32,309 bases of DNA from Gemmatimonadota bacterium. GTDB taxonomy: Bacteria; Latescibacterota; UBA2968. Numbering within the stretch: the stretch's first letter is position 1; each line of letters opens with the position of its first letter. The notes beneath the pieces are model-generated. The model had not been told where the DNA came from. It did no database searches and was given only the letters and a program-made list of their open reading frames with translations. The position numbers were made by a program, and so were the translations under genes. The stretch lies in contig PAXL01000051.1 in NCBI GenBank assembly GCA_002714465.1, positions 97,649 to 129,957 of the forward strand. The letters are read 5' to 3'. Below are positions 15,403 to 22,553 of the stretch, in pieces.

Positions 15403-15798
15403 CGACGTTTAGAAGTCGTGGATGAAGAAGACGGTTAGCCACTCTTCGGCGTCACTCGGGGCAAGCGCCAAACACAGAGGACAGAGTGCAGGAAAGAGGC
15501 GAAGATTTGCGAAGGGACGGATCGAGACAATGACGACGTGACTCCCCTGCCCGCGGCACCCTGACTCTCTGCATCTTGTCACCTGCTCGAAAGAATCATT
15601 CATCCGTAAGTGGACCAGAGGATCGTATGAGGCGCGCAATCAAGATTGCTACAAACAGCACTCCAATCGTGCATTCAAGTATTGCCAGCGAACGCGTCGC
15701 ATCCTCCCGACAATTTTCATTCCGATCCTCTTTCTCCCGACAGATTGCTTCGCCGGTCAGCCAGAGATACCTTGGTCAGAATTCTAAGAAGAGGTCGA
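15403..15798. other. Intergenic region, nothing recognised
   Basis: Nearly 400 bases without a convincing gene. The frame of the next gene is open upstream to 15646, but those 51 codons are Arg/Ser-rich and unlike the enzyme family. A short ACGAC/GTCGT hairpin follows the SelA-like stop. GAAGAGG at 15788-15794 is the ribosome-binding site of the next gene. Confidence 0.45.
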
Positions 15799-17355
15799 AT
15801 GAAACGTACGGGTGGACAGATCCTGGTTGATGTACTCGACACGTATGGGGTTACGACGATCTTCGGGATACCGGGGATCCATACCTTGTCCGTTTACGAC
15901 GAGCTCTACAGGCATCCTCGAATCCATCACGTTGTTACGCGCCACGAGCAGGGCGCGGGATACATGGCGGACGGCTATGCACGTGTGACAGGTTGCGTTG
16001 GCGTCGTCCTTACAACCACGGGACCAGCCGCAGTGAACGCGCTGACCCCGATCGGAGAGGCGAATGCGGAATCCTCGCCCGTCCTGTTGATCGCGAGCGG
16101 TCCCGACGCGGACATGACTCCGGACTCCGGGTATCTACACGAGATGCGTGATCAGTTCCAGACGCTTGTCAGTGTGACCGGCCAGGGAAAGCGTGCCACG
16201 TCGGGAGATGAAATCGTGAGCGCTGTCGAGGAGGCGATGGCGTTTCCGGGACGTCGTCGCCCGCGCCCGTACGCCTTGGAGATACCGATCGAAGTCCTGA
16301 AGGACACCTACGACACCGACTCTACTTTAGCCGAGACGTATCCACCGGTCGTCCCAGAAGAAGATGCGATCGACCGCGCTGCTGACATCCTGTTTGGAGC
16401 GGAGAGACCACTTCTGTTTGTCGGCGGCGGAGCTCAGAATGCATCTAGGGAAGTGCTCAAGCTGGCCGAACGACTTGATGCGAAGGTCGGTGCTTCGGGG
16501 AATGGACTGGGTGTGGTGCCGGCTGATCATCCTCGGTTTGTGGGAACGAACGAGGCTCCAGGGTGGTGGGTGAATCGGGCGGATGTGATCGTGGCCATCG
16601 GCACTCGGTTCGATGCTCGGACACGTCGGTGGATCGGATCGCCTGATGCTCAGCTAATTCACATCGATCTTGATCCGAACGTGATAGGTCGAAAGCTGGA
16701 AACGGACGTCGCGCTCGTGGGCGATGCCAGTTCGACGCTTTCAATACTTGCTTCGAAGATTAAGCAACAGGGTTCCGACTGGCCAGAACGCGAGCAAGAC
16801 GGCGAAGAACAAATCGACGACAAACGTGCGACGGCGATCCTTGGTGCAATCAGGGATGTGCTCGCTCGCGACGCCGTCCTGTTCAACGATATGACCCTGA
16901 TCTGCTATCAGGCGCGACGATTTTTCGATGTCTATGAACCGAGGACGTTCCATTCGCCCATCACCTACGGGTCGCTCGGATTCTCCGTGCCAGCGGCAAT
17001 CGGCGCTAAGATTGCCGACCGGTCACGCCAGGTGGTTGCCCTCTGCGGGGATGGCGGGTTCATGTTCACTGCTCAGGAATTACTGACCGCGAAACAGGAA
17101 GCGCTTGGTCTCCCAATCGTGGTTTTCAACGACAACTGCTACTCGGCGATCAAGCGGGCGCAGGACCGTGAGTATGAAGGCCGGAATTTTGCGGTCCATC
17201 TCGATAACCCCGACTTCCAACTGTTCGCGCAGAGCTTCGGAATCCCGAGTGAACGTATGGTCGATTGTGAAGCCCTGCGAAAGGGTATTCGCGCTGCTCT
17301 CGACAGATCGACGCCGACACTCCTTGAAGTCGATCTCGAGGGCTTCGTCGGATGA
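15799..17355 (+). CDS. Thiamine diphosphate-dependent enzyme (acetolactate synthase/decarboxylase family)
   Basis: A 518-residue ThDP enzyme with the usual three domains. The N-terminal PYR domain has the catalytic E50 (RHEQGAGYMADGYARVTG) and the TTTGPAAVN loop. The central domain (about 185-325) has the DHxxFVG(T) region of the family. The C-terminal PP domain carries the ThDP/Mg2+ motif from G417-D418-G419 to N446 (GDGG...FNDN). The family covers acetolactate synthase, benzoylformate, oxalyl-CoA and guanidino-oxopentanoate decarboxylases; no feature decides between them, and no small regulatory IlvN-type subunit is adjacent. ATG 15799 has GAAGAGG upstream. It probably processes a 2-keto acid, which would suit sugar-acid breakdown. 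Confidence 0.92.
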   Translation: MKRTGGQILVDVLDTYGVTTIFGIPGIHTLSVYDELYRHPRIHHVVTRHEQGAGYMADGYARVTGCVGVVLTTTGPAAVNALTPIGEANAESSPVLLIASGPDADMTPDSGYLHEMRDQFQTLVSVTGQGKRATSGDEIVSAVEEAMAFPGRRRPRPYALEIPIEVLKDTYDTDSTLAETYPPVVPEEDAIDRAADILFGAERPLLFVGGGAQNASREVLKLAERLDAKVGASGNGLGVVPADHPRFVGTNEAPGWWVNRADVIVAIGTRFDARTRRWIGSPDAQLIHIDLDPNVIGRKLETDVALVGDASSTLSILASKIKQQGSDWPEREQDGEEQIDDKRATAILGAIRDVLARDAVLFNDMTLICYQARRFFDVYEPRTFHSPITYGSLGFSVPAAIGAKIADRSRQVVALCGDGGFMFTAQELLTAKQEALGLPIVVFNDNCYSAIKRAQDREYEGRNFAVHLDNPDFQLFAQSFGIPSERMVDCEALRKGIRAALDRSTPTLLEVDLEGFVG

Positions 17356-17371
17356 CAATTGTAGCCCCTGA

Positions 17372-17406
17372 AGCCTCGTCACCGGTTAGAGCACGAAGAC
17401 GAGGCT
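17372..17406 (+). terminator. Probable intrinsic terminator after ThDP enzyme
   Basis: AGCCTCGTC (17372-17380) is perfectly complementary to GACGAGGCT (17398-17406), giving a nine-pair stem with a 17-base loop, followed by GTTTCTAG. It lies 17 bases after the stop codon. The T tract is short, so confidence is moderate. Confidence 0.5.
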
Positions 17407-17543
17407 GTTTCTAGCCATCGCACAAATTCGGGCAATTTCGTCGCCGTGCTCTGCGCAGTGACGTTCTGGCACTGATGTGACATTTGCACGTATAGCCCCA
17501 AACCAGATGCTACAGACATTAACACGAGAACCGAGGCGACAAA

Positions 17544-18728
17544 ATGAGCAAAGGTAGAGTTTACGAGGATCCGGTGTTCGAGTATGAGGATTCGTGCAGC
17601 GGCCGCAAGGTGATACGTCTTACGGATTATCTGGGGCACTCAAACCATTTCTACTTCACGGATCCGTGCTGGTTCAACAACGACCGATCGTTCGTTTTCA
17701 CGTCGCAGCGGGAGAACGAAGGTAACATGTTCCGCTACGATCTGGACAATCACAAAATCACGCAGATGACGGATCTAAAGTCGAAAGGTCGTCCGGGCGG
17801 ATGCGTGAGCGAGGTGAACAACGCGATTTACTATTTCGTGGGTCGTCAGTTGATCGAACTCAAAATCGACAGCTTGGAAGAACGTGTCGTTTCAGAGGTG
17901 GGTACGCCTTACAGTCCAGGCGGCCGAGCCAATCCGACGGCCGACGGGAAGTATGTGTGTTCGATCGTGGCGGAGCCGTTTCCGGACACCGGTAAAAAAT
18001 CGATTTCGTATTCCTACTCGTCGTTTGTGCAGAACTTCGAGCGCAAACCACACTCGCAGATCTTCAAGGTGAACCTTGAGAACGGTGATTGGGATGTGAT
18101 CCACGAAGACCATCGGAGCATGGGTCACATCAACACGTCGCCAACGCAGCCGGAAATCATGACCTTTTGTCACGAGGGACCGTGGCACTGGATCGACCAG
18201 CGGATCTGGGGACTGAACATCCATACCAAAGAGGCCTGGAAGATTCGCGAACAGCAGGGCGACTATAGCATAGGACACGAATACTGGTTCGCGGACGGCG
18301 AGCGCATCGGGTATCACGGACGCCCGAGGGACAACAATGGCGAGCACGTGTTCGGTCATATCAAGTGGAACAACGAGGATCACGTGGAGGTCCGTTTCCC
18401 GTTCCACTCGACGCATTTCCAGAGCTTCGATCACACGATGATGGTTGGAGATGGGACGAATTGTTTTGCGTCGGATGCTAAACCGTATATCCAGCTATTT
18501 CGATGGGACGGAGAGCAGTATGTGGGGCCAAAGATTCTTTCCTACCATCGGAGCACGTTCAACGATCAGTATGCCCACTGTCATCCCCGGTTTACGCCTG
18601 ACGGGAAATATGTCCTATACAGCACAGATCTTACGTCGTATGCGAACATGTATCTCGTCGAGGTCGGCGAGTTCGATACGTTGCCGGATTTGACGGAGGA
18701 TTATGTGGCGCCGCACCAGAGACGGTAG
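17544..18728 (+). CDS. PL22-like oligogalacturonate lyase (beta-propeller)
   Basis: A 394-residue seven-bladed propeller protein resembling oligogalacturonate lyase (Ogl, polysaccharide lyase family 22). These cytosolic enzymes split short or unsaturated oligogalacturonides into 5-keto-4-deoxyuronate. The metal-binding pattern Gln-x-x-His-x-His is present as Q342-H345-H347 (DQYAHCHPRF), and H297 (FDHTMM) is a candidate further ligand. Blade motifs with PDGKYVLYS recur (ADGKYVCS, ADGERIGYHG). No signal peptide is seen, consistent with a cytosolic lyase. GAGG about eight bases before ATG 17544 serves as ribosome-binding site. Many environmental PL22-like proteins have unproven substrates, so activity on pectin fragments is inferred. 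Confidence 0.87.
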   Translation: MSKGRVYEDPVFEYEDSCSGRKVIRLTDYLGHSNHFYFTDPCWFNNDRSFVFTSQRENEGNMFRYDLDNHKITQMTDLKSKGRPGGCVSEVNNAIYYFVGRQLIELKIDSLEERVVSEVGTPYSPGGRANPTADGKYVCSIVAEPFPDTGKKSISYSYSSFVQNFERKPHSQIFKVNLENGDWDVIHEDHRSMGHINTSPTQPEIMTFCHEGPWHWIDQRIWGLNIHTKEAWKIREQQGDYSIGHEYWFADGERIGYHGRPRDNNGEHVFGHIKWNNEDHVEVRFPFHSTHFQSFDHTMMVGDGTNCFASDAKPYIQLFRWDGEQYVGPKILSYHRSTFNDQYAHCHPRFTPDGKYVLYSTDLTSYANMYLVEVGEFDTLPDLTEDYVAPHQRR

Positions 18729-18850
18729 AGAAGCATAAATGCAAAATTTGAAACACCTGTTACCCGAATGATCGGTTGGAGCGAAGGCGGATTATATATA
18801 GGTGGGCGTCGAGAAGGTGATGCGGGCGCAGCTCAGCTGGCCCTTACCCG

Positions 18851-18885
18851 AAATGCTGTCCGCGAAAAGACGGCGGACAGCATTT
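18851..18885 (+). terminator. Strong intrinsic terminator-like hairpin
   Basis: AAATGCTGTCCGC (18851-18863) is perfectly complementary to GCGGACAGCATTT (18873-18885), a 13-pair stem with a nine-base loop (GAAAAGACG) followed by TATACTTTCC. It lies 122 bases after the PL22 stop and 40 bases before the next ATG, so it should insulate the two genes or act as an attenuator in the leader of the second enolase gene. Confidence 0.7.
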
Positions 18886-18925
18886 TATACTTTCCCACTG
18901 AGCAGGAGCGGAGTTCGAGTAGCGG

Positions 18926-20110
18926 ATGAATATCAAAAGCCTAGAAGCGTTTCCCATTGATCTGTCGCCTAAGGCTCAGAGACCTGTGTACCAGAGCAAC
19001 GGTCGACAGCCGGCGAGCCCGATGGCGCGGTATCCGAAGTATCAAGGGAAGCGGTCGTCGTGGATGGCTTCGTGGCCGTTGGTGGGGTGCGTGGTGATGG
19101 CGGAGGACGGGACGTTCGGGTTTGGGGTAGGCGGACACAGCGGGCCGGTGTGCTCGGTGATCAACGAGCATTTTGCGCAGCATATAGTTGGGAAGAACAG
19201 TTTCGCTACCGAGCGACATTTCGATGTAATGATGCGGATCAGCTCAACCTACGGTAGCGTCGGGCTGGCGAGCTATGCCATCAGCGCTGTGGACCTAGCA
19301 CTCTGGGACCTGAAGGGGAAGCTGCTCGAGAGACCCGTCTACGAATTGCTTGGGGGTCCTCAAAAGGAACGGATCTCGTGTTACGCAACAGGGTTCGATG
19401 TGAGGTGGTATCAGGAACTCGGATTCAAAGCTTTCAAGCTGCCGATGACGCAAGGACCGGTCGACGGGATCAGCGGATTGAACGTTGCTGAACAGCTGGT
19501 GGCCGATGCTCGTGATCAAGTCGGTGACTCCGCAGACCTGATGCTCGACTGCTGGCTGGCTCTCGATGTGGACTATACGGTCAAGCTGGCGGAACGGCTC
19601 AGACCTTACAGTCTCCGGTGGATCGAGGATTACCTGATGCCGGAAGAGATGACAGGGTTTGCCGACGTTCGAAAGAGGCTTCCTTGGCAGGGCCTTGCCA
19701 CGGGGGAGCATTGGTATCTGCCACCGACCTTTTCGGTCGCCGCGGAGAACCGACTCGTTGACATTTTTCAACCGGATACACTGTGGTGCGGCGGGTTGAC
19801 CTCGCAACTGCGGATCGCCCGGATCGCAGAGTCGAACGGGATCGATGTGATCCCGCACGGTGGGATGAACTGGCCCTACGGACAGCATCTGATCTACGCA
19901 TCCACGGCGATGTCGTGGGGAGAACGGTCCGATGGTGTCGCAGCACAGGGTGTGCCGCTGAAGGATATGGTCAGGCTACCTGGCACCGCAGTCATCGAAG
20001 ATGGCTATCTGGTGCCGAGTGATGCGCCTGGGTTCGGGATTGAAGTCGATCTTGCGTGGATTCAGAAGCGAAGGAAAACGGTTTCGGAAATAAAAGTCTG
20101 GGGCATGTGA
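18926..20110 (+). CDS. L-rhamnonate dehydratase-like enolase (RhmD-like paralogue 2)
   Basis: A 394-residue enolase-superfamily dehydratase closely related to the protein at 5320-6489. Metal ligands are D208 (LMLDCW), E234 (RWIEDY) and E261 (ATGEHW); the dyad is D284 (FQPDTLWCGG) and H311 (VIPHGG). The strand-2 segment is AFKLPMTQGP, close to the MPLHHGP type of enterobacterial RhmD, whereas paralogue 1 has GAKAFTAYGP. It should dehydrate an aldonic acid to a 2-keto-3-deoxy acid; L-rhamnonate is the best-known substrate but L-mannonate or L-lyxonate are possible. It lies downstream of the PL22-like lyase and its stop overlaps the start of the metallophosphoesterase by one base. Confidence 0.93.
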   Translation: MNIKSLEAFPIDLSPKAQRPVYQSNGRQPASPMARYPKYQGKRSSWMASWPLVGCVVMAEDGTFGFGVGGHSGPVCSVINEHFAQHIVGKNSFATERHFDVMMRISSTYGSVGLASYAISAVDLALWDLKGKLLERPVYELLGGPQKERISCYATGFDVRWYQELGFKAFKLPMTQGPVDGISGLNVAEQLVADARDQVGDSADLMLDCWLALDVDYTVKLAERLRPYSLRWIEDYLMPEEMTGFADVRKRLPWQGLATGEHWYLPPTFSVAAENRLVDIFQPDTLWCGGLTSQLRIARIAESNGIDVIPHGGMNWPYGQHLIYASTAMSWGERSDGVAAQGVPLKDMVRLPGTAVIEDGYLVPSDAPGFGIEVDLAWIQKRRKTVSEIKVWGM

Positions 20111-21099
20111 TGAGATCAACGCCGAACGAAAAAGTGATGAAGGTCGAGCCCTGGTTCTTTTTGCACGTGTGTGACCTTCAGCCCGGATCGAAGCGATCGT
20201 TTCGATTCAATCCGGCCCAGCATGAAAATGGCATGGCGGCGTACCGGATGCTGGGAGAGATCTCGAATGCGGATCTGTTGCTCGTGGGCGGGGATCTGAC
20301 GCGGGACGGGTCGATCCACGACTTCGAGTTCGAAGAGGCAAAAGCCAAACTCGATGCTCTGCCGTATCCCTACCATGCCATCCCTGGAAACATGGATACA
20401 GGCAACAAACACACAGCCGTGCTCGGTGCGACGGGTCGCGACGATCCCAGGCTAAACGTTTCCGCTGGGCCGCTTGACAGGTTCGCGAAGTTCTTCGGCG
20501 ATTTCCCATGGTCTTTCAAGCACAAGAACGTCCGGTTCAGCGGCTTCTACGCTGCACTCGCAGGATCGGGTTTGCCACACGAGGATAGGATGTGGAACTG
20601 GCTCGAGAATGAGTTGCCGAGTCTGGAGTCAACTGATCACCACGTGATGAACACGCATTACACACTGTTTGTGGATGATCTGAACGAACCGAACTGGGAC
20701 ATCACGAAGGAGGAGGAGTATCAGAAGTGGTACTTCTCGATTGACCAGCCGCACCGGTCACGAATGTTCGAAGCCTTCAAGAAATCGAACGTCGAAATTG
20801 TGACGAGTGGCCATATCCACTGCCGACGACCCGGACAGGTTGTCGATGGGATTCGATTCTATAGATGCGCGGGAATCGCGATGCGGCAATGGCCGAATGC
20901 GTGGCCCGATGCTGAGCCGTCTCTAGGGTTCTACCGATTCGATGTGGCGGTGGACGGCATTAAGGAGACGTTTATTCCTCTTGATTACGAGTCAACTGCG
21001 GAAGGCGCGTATGGGAAAGGAGGTCATCCGCGGCCGGAGGAGAGAGACTATTCGTTGGCGATGGAGGCACCGCCGCCACCTTTCCGTCCGTCAGTCTGA
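20110..21099 (+). CDS. Calcineurin-like metallophosphoesterase
   Basis: A 329-residue metallophosphoesterase. Motifs in order: HVCDLQ (D22, Q24, where most members have DxH), GGDLTRDG (G61-D62), PGNMD (93-96, where GNHD is usual), NTHY (H183) and SGHIHCRRPG (H235, H237). Gln for the first His and Met for the GNH His mean the metal site or the general acid differs from the standard enzyme. The start is ATG 20110, overlapping the enolase stop as ATGTGATGAG, so translation is probably coupled; ATG at 20137 is an alternative. No signal peptide is visible. The partner suggests a role with sugar acids or sugar phosphates, but the substrate is unknown. Confidence 0.9.
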   Translation: MRSTPNEKVMKVEPWFFLHVCDLQPGSKRSFRFNPAQHENGMAAYRMLGEISNADLLLVGGDLTRDGSIHDFEFEEAKAKLDALPYPYHAIPGNMDTGNKHTAVLGATGRDDPRLNVSAGPLDRFAKFFGDFPWSFKHKNVRFSGFYAALAGSGLPHEDRMWNWLENELPSLESTDHHVMNTHYTLFVDDLNEPNWDITKEEEYQKWYFSIDQPHRSRMFEAFKKSNVEIVTSGHIHCRRPGQVVDGIRFYRCAGIAMRQWPNAWPDAEPSLGFYRFDVAVDGIKETFIPLDYESTAEGAYGKGGHPRPEERDYSLAMEAPPPPFRPSV

Positions 21100-21192
21100 G
21101 CGGGCTAGCAGGAGACCCTCCGCCCGAAAAGAGAAGTATGAGCGATGTGAGTCCAGGGTTAAGAAGGTAAAACCCTCGACGCTCTGCATCCA

Positions 21193-21657
21193 TCACTCTG
21201 AACTCGATTCTGCTTCTGGATGGTTGGGTCCGATCCAAATAGTCTCGGGGTTCTCGACGGGCTCGATGTCCAAGTTGACGACGATCGGTTCCTGACCGCT
21301 CCGAACAAGGACGCACGACAGTTCCTGATCCGGACTCGCGTTGATCTCTTGATGCGGCACATATGGTGGCACGTAGATGAAGTCACCTGCCTCCGCCTCC
21401 GCTAGATACTCCAGCTTCTCACCCCACCGCATCCTGGCTCGCCCACTGACGATGTAGATGACGCTCTCGATCTCACCGTGATGGTGCGCTCCTGTCTTGG
21501 CATCCGGATGGATGTTTACCGTACCAGCCCAGAGCTTGTTCGCCCCGGCCATCGCGTGGTTGATCGCCGCCGCCCTGTTCATTCCCGGCGTCTGTGGTGT
21601 ATTGGTATCCTTGTCACCTGCCTTGATGACACGGACGCCGTTTTTTTCCCAATTCAT
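21193..21657 (-). CDS. Cupin-domain protein
   Basis: A 154-residue single-domain cupin. Motif 1 is present as G56-A-H58-H-H60-xxx-E64 and motif 2 as GDFIYVPPYVPH with H102, together giving a His3-Glu metal site inside a beta-barrel. Small cupins of this type bind Fe, Mn or Zn and act as isomerases, dioxygenases or sensors of small acidic molecules. ATG 21657 is preceded by AGGT at a normal distance on the minus strand. It is convergent with the metallophosphoesterase gene (93 bases between stops) and lies in the same direction as the small helical protein upstream. Confidence 0.92.
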   Translation of the reverse strand: MNWEKNGVRVIKAGDKDTNTPQTPGMNRAAAINHAMAGANKLWAGTVNIHPDAKTGAHHHGEIESVIYIVSGRARMRWGEKLEYLAEAEAGDFIYVPPYVPHQEINASPDQELSCVLVRSGQEPIVVNLDIEPVENPETIWIGPNHPEAESSSE

Positions 21658-21855
21658 AGAATACCTGAAGCAATCACGATGGTGGACACAAAGAACACTT
21701 GGGTTTTTGCTACTAGCCGGAATATCGAGGAGAGATTCAGCTTCTCAGGATTCCGCAGGGTCAATGATCGATGTGATCTTCTTGGGCGGTCCCTTTCCTT
21801 GTATGGAGACTGCATCGAGCGGACTTGAGGGGTATTCTCCGTGGCGAACGTCCTC

Positions 21856-22260
21856 TCAAGCGATACCGAGTTTCTGCTCCAGCCTTGTTAGGTAGGCAGA
21901 CTTGAGGGCTCGGCTAAGAATGCTCTGCTGTCCTCTTAGGTCGCGGCAGATCTCCAAGATCAGGGGACCGAGTCTCTTTGACGAGAGCCGTTCGGCGATC
22001 CGGTCGATGTAGGCGAACACGCGATCGACATTTGACTGCCAGTTACCGAATGTCCCCTCGATCTCCTGCTGGATGCGCTGGATCTCATGATCGACGTCCA
22101 CCTTCCAACTCACGTGGCCTGAGAGCCGCCTGAAAGCGGAGCTTTCGCCGAGACGATTCCCCTCGACCAAGAGAGTGAAGACGGCCGCTTCGAGGAGCGC
22201 GCGTTGATCGTTTGCGGTCGCTTCTGTGAACGATCGATACTTCCGACGGGTTCTGAACAA
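21856..22260 (-). CDS. Small helical protein, possibly TerB-like
   Basis: A 134-residue mostly helical protein. The N-terminal half has EAAVFTLLVEGNRLGE and the C-terminal end has LSRALKSAYLTRLEQKLGI, a pattern reminiscent of TerB/DUF533-type proteins where an acidic loop and a YLxxLAxxLGI helix close the fold. The acidic DG loop of typical TerB is not obvious, so the family call is tentative. The first codon is TTG (22260), preceded by GAGG four bases upstream on the minus strand; no ATG or GTG fits the conserved start. It is divergent from the ABC exporter genes and may share their regulatory region. Confidence 0.55.
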   Translation of the reverse strand: MFRTRRKYRSFTEATANDQRALLEAAVFTLLVEGNRLGESSAFRRLSGHVSWKVDVDHEIQRIQQEIEGTFGNWQSNVDRVFAYIDRIAERLSSKRLGPLILEICRDLRGQQSILSRALKSAYLTRLEQKLGIA

Positions 22261-22443
22261 GATGCCTCGGAGGAGTTAGTTTATCGGGGGACCATCAAGC
22301 TTAGTCCAATCCCTCACCCTTTGCAAGTTAGCGAGCACATAAGGACTCAGGACGACAAGGTGATGTGGGACAATCTTCGCTGTCTTAATCGGGCGTGACT
22401 GTTCTACCGATCCCGATACAAACGGGTGATGCACAGGACCACG

Positions 22444-22466
22444 GCGGCCGGAGGTGGGTCGGCCGC
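22444..22466. promoter_or_regulatory. GC-rich inverted repeat upstream of ABC genes
   Basis: GCGGCCG (22444-22450) and CGGCCGC (22460-22466) are perfect inverted arms around nine bases. It lies about 90 bases upstream of the ABC start in the divergent region and could be an operator or a leader hairpin of the minus-strand gene. Confidence 0.3.
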
Positions 22467-22505
22467 GTCTGGTGCATAGCAGGTGACCTATCGGAGTGCA
22501 CTGCC

Positions 22506-22550
22506 TTGACTTATGGATGATCTGTAGCCATAAGTGTAGATATTCACTTA
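22506..22550 (+). promoter_or_regulatory. Putative promoter with overlapping operator-like palindromes
   Basis: TTGACT (22506-22511) and CATAAG (22529-22534) are spaced by 17 bases and fit a sigma-70 promoter. ACTTATGG (22509-22516) is an exact inverted repeat of CCATAAGT (22528-22535), with one arm on each promoter element. The second arm can instead pair with CACTTA (22545-22550), just before the ATG at 22554. The -10 is weak and there is no Shine-Dalgarno, so the message may be leaderless or nearly so. Confidence 0.45.
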
Positions 22551-22553
22551 CGT

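Noticed and set aside
15646..15798. N-terminal extension of the ThDP enzyme
   Set aside because: Arg/Ser-rich, unlike the family; ATG 15799 has its own ribosome-binding site and starts the expected first strand.
18822..18840. tRNA-like 5' half (GCGGGCG then GCTCAGCTGG D-arm motif)
   Set aside because: No matching D-stem second strand, anticodon arm, T-arm or acceptor 3' strand follows; the next structure is a terminator-like hairpin.
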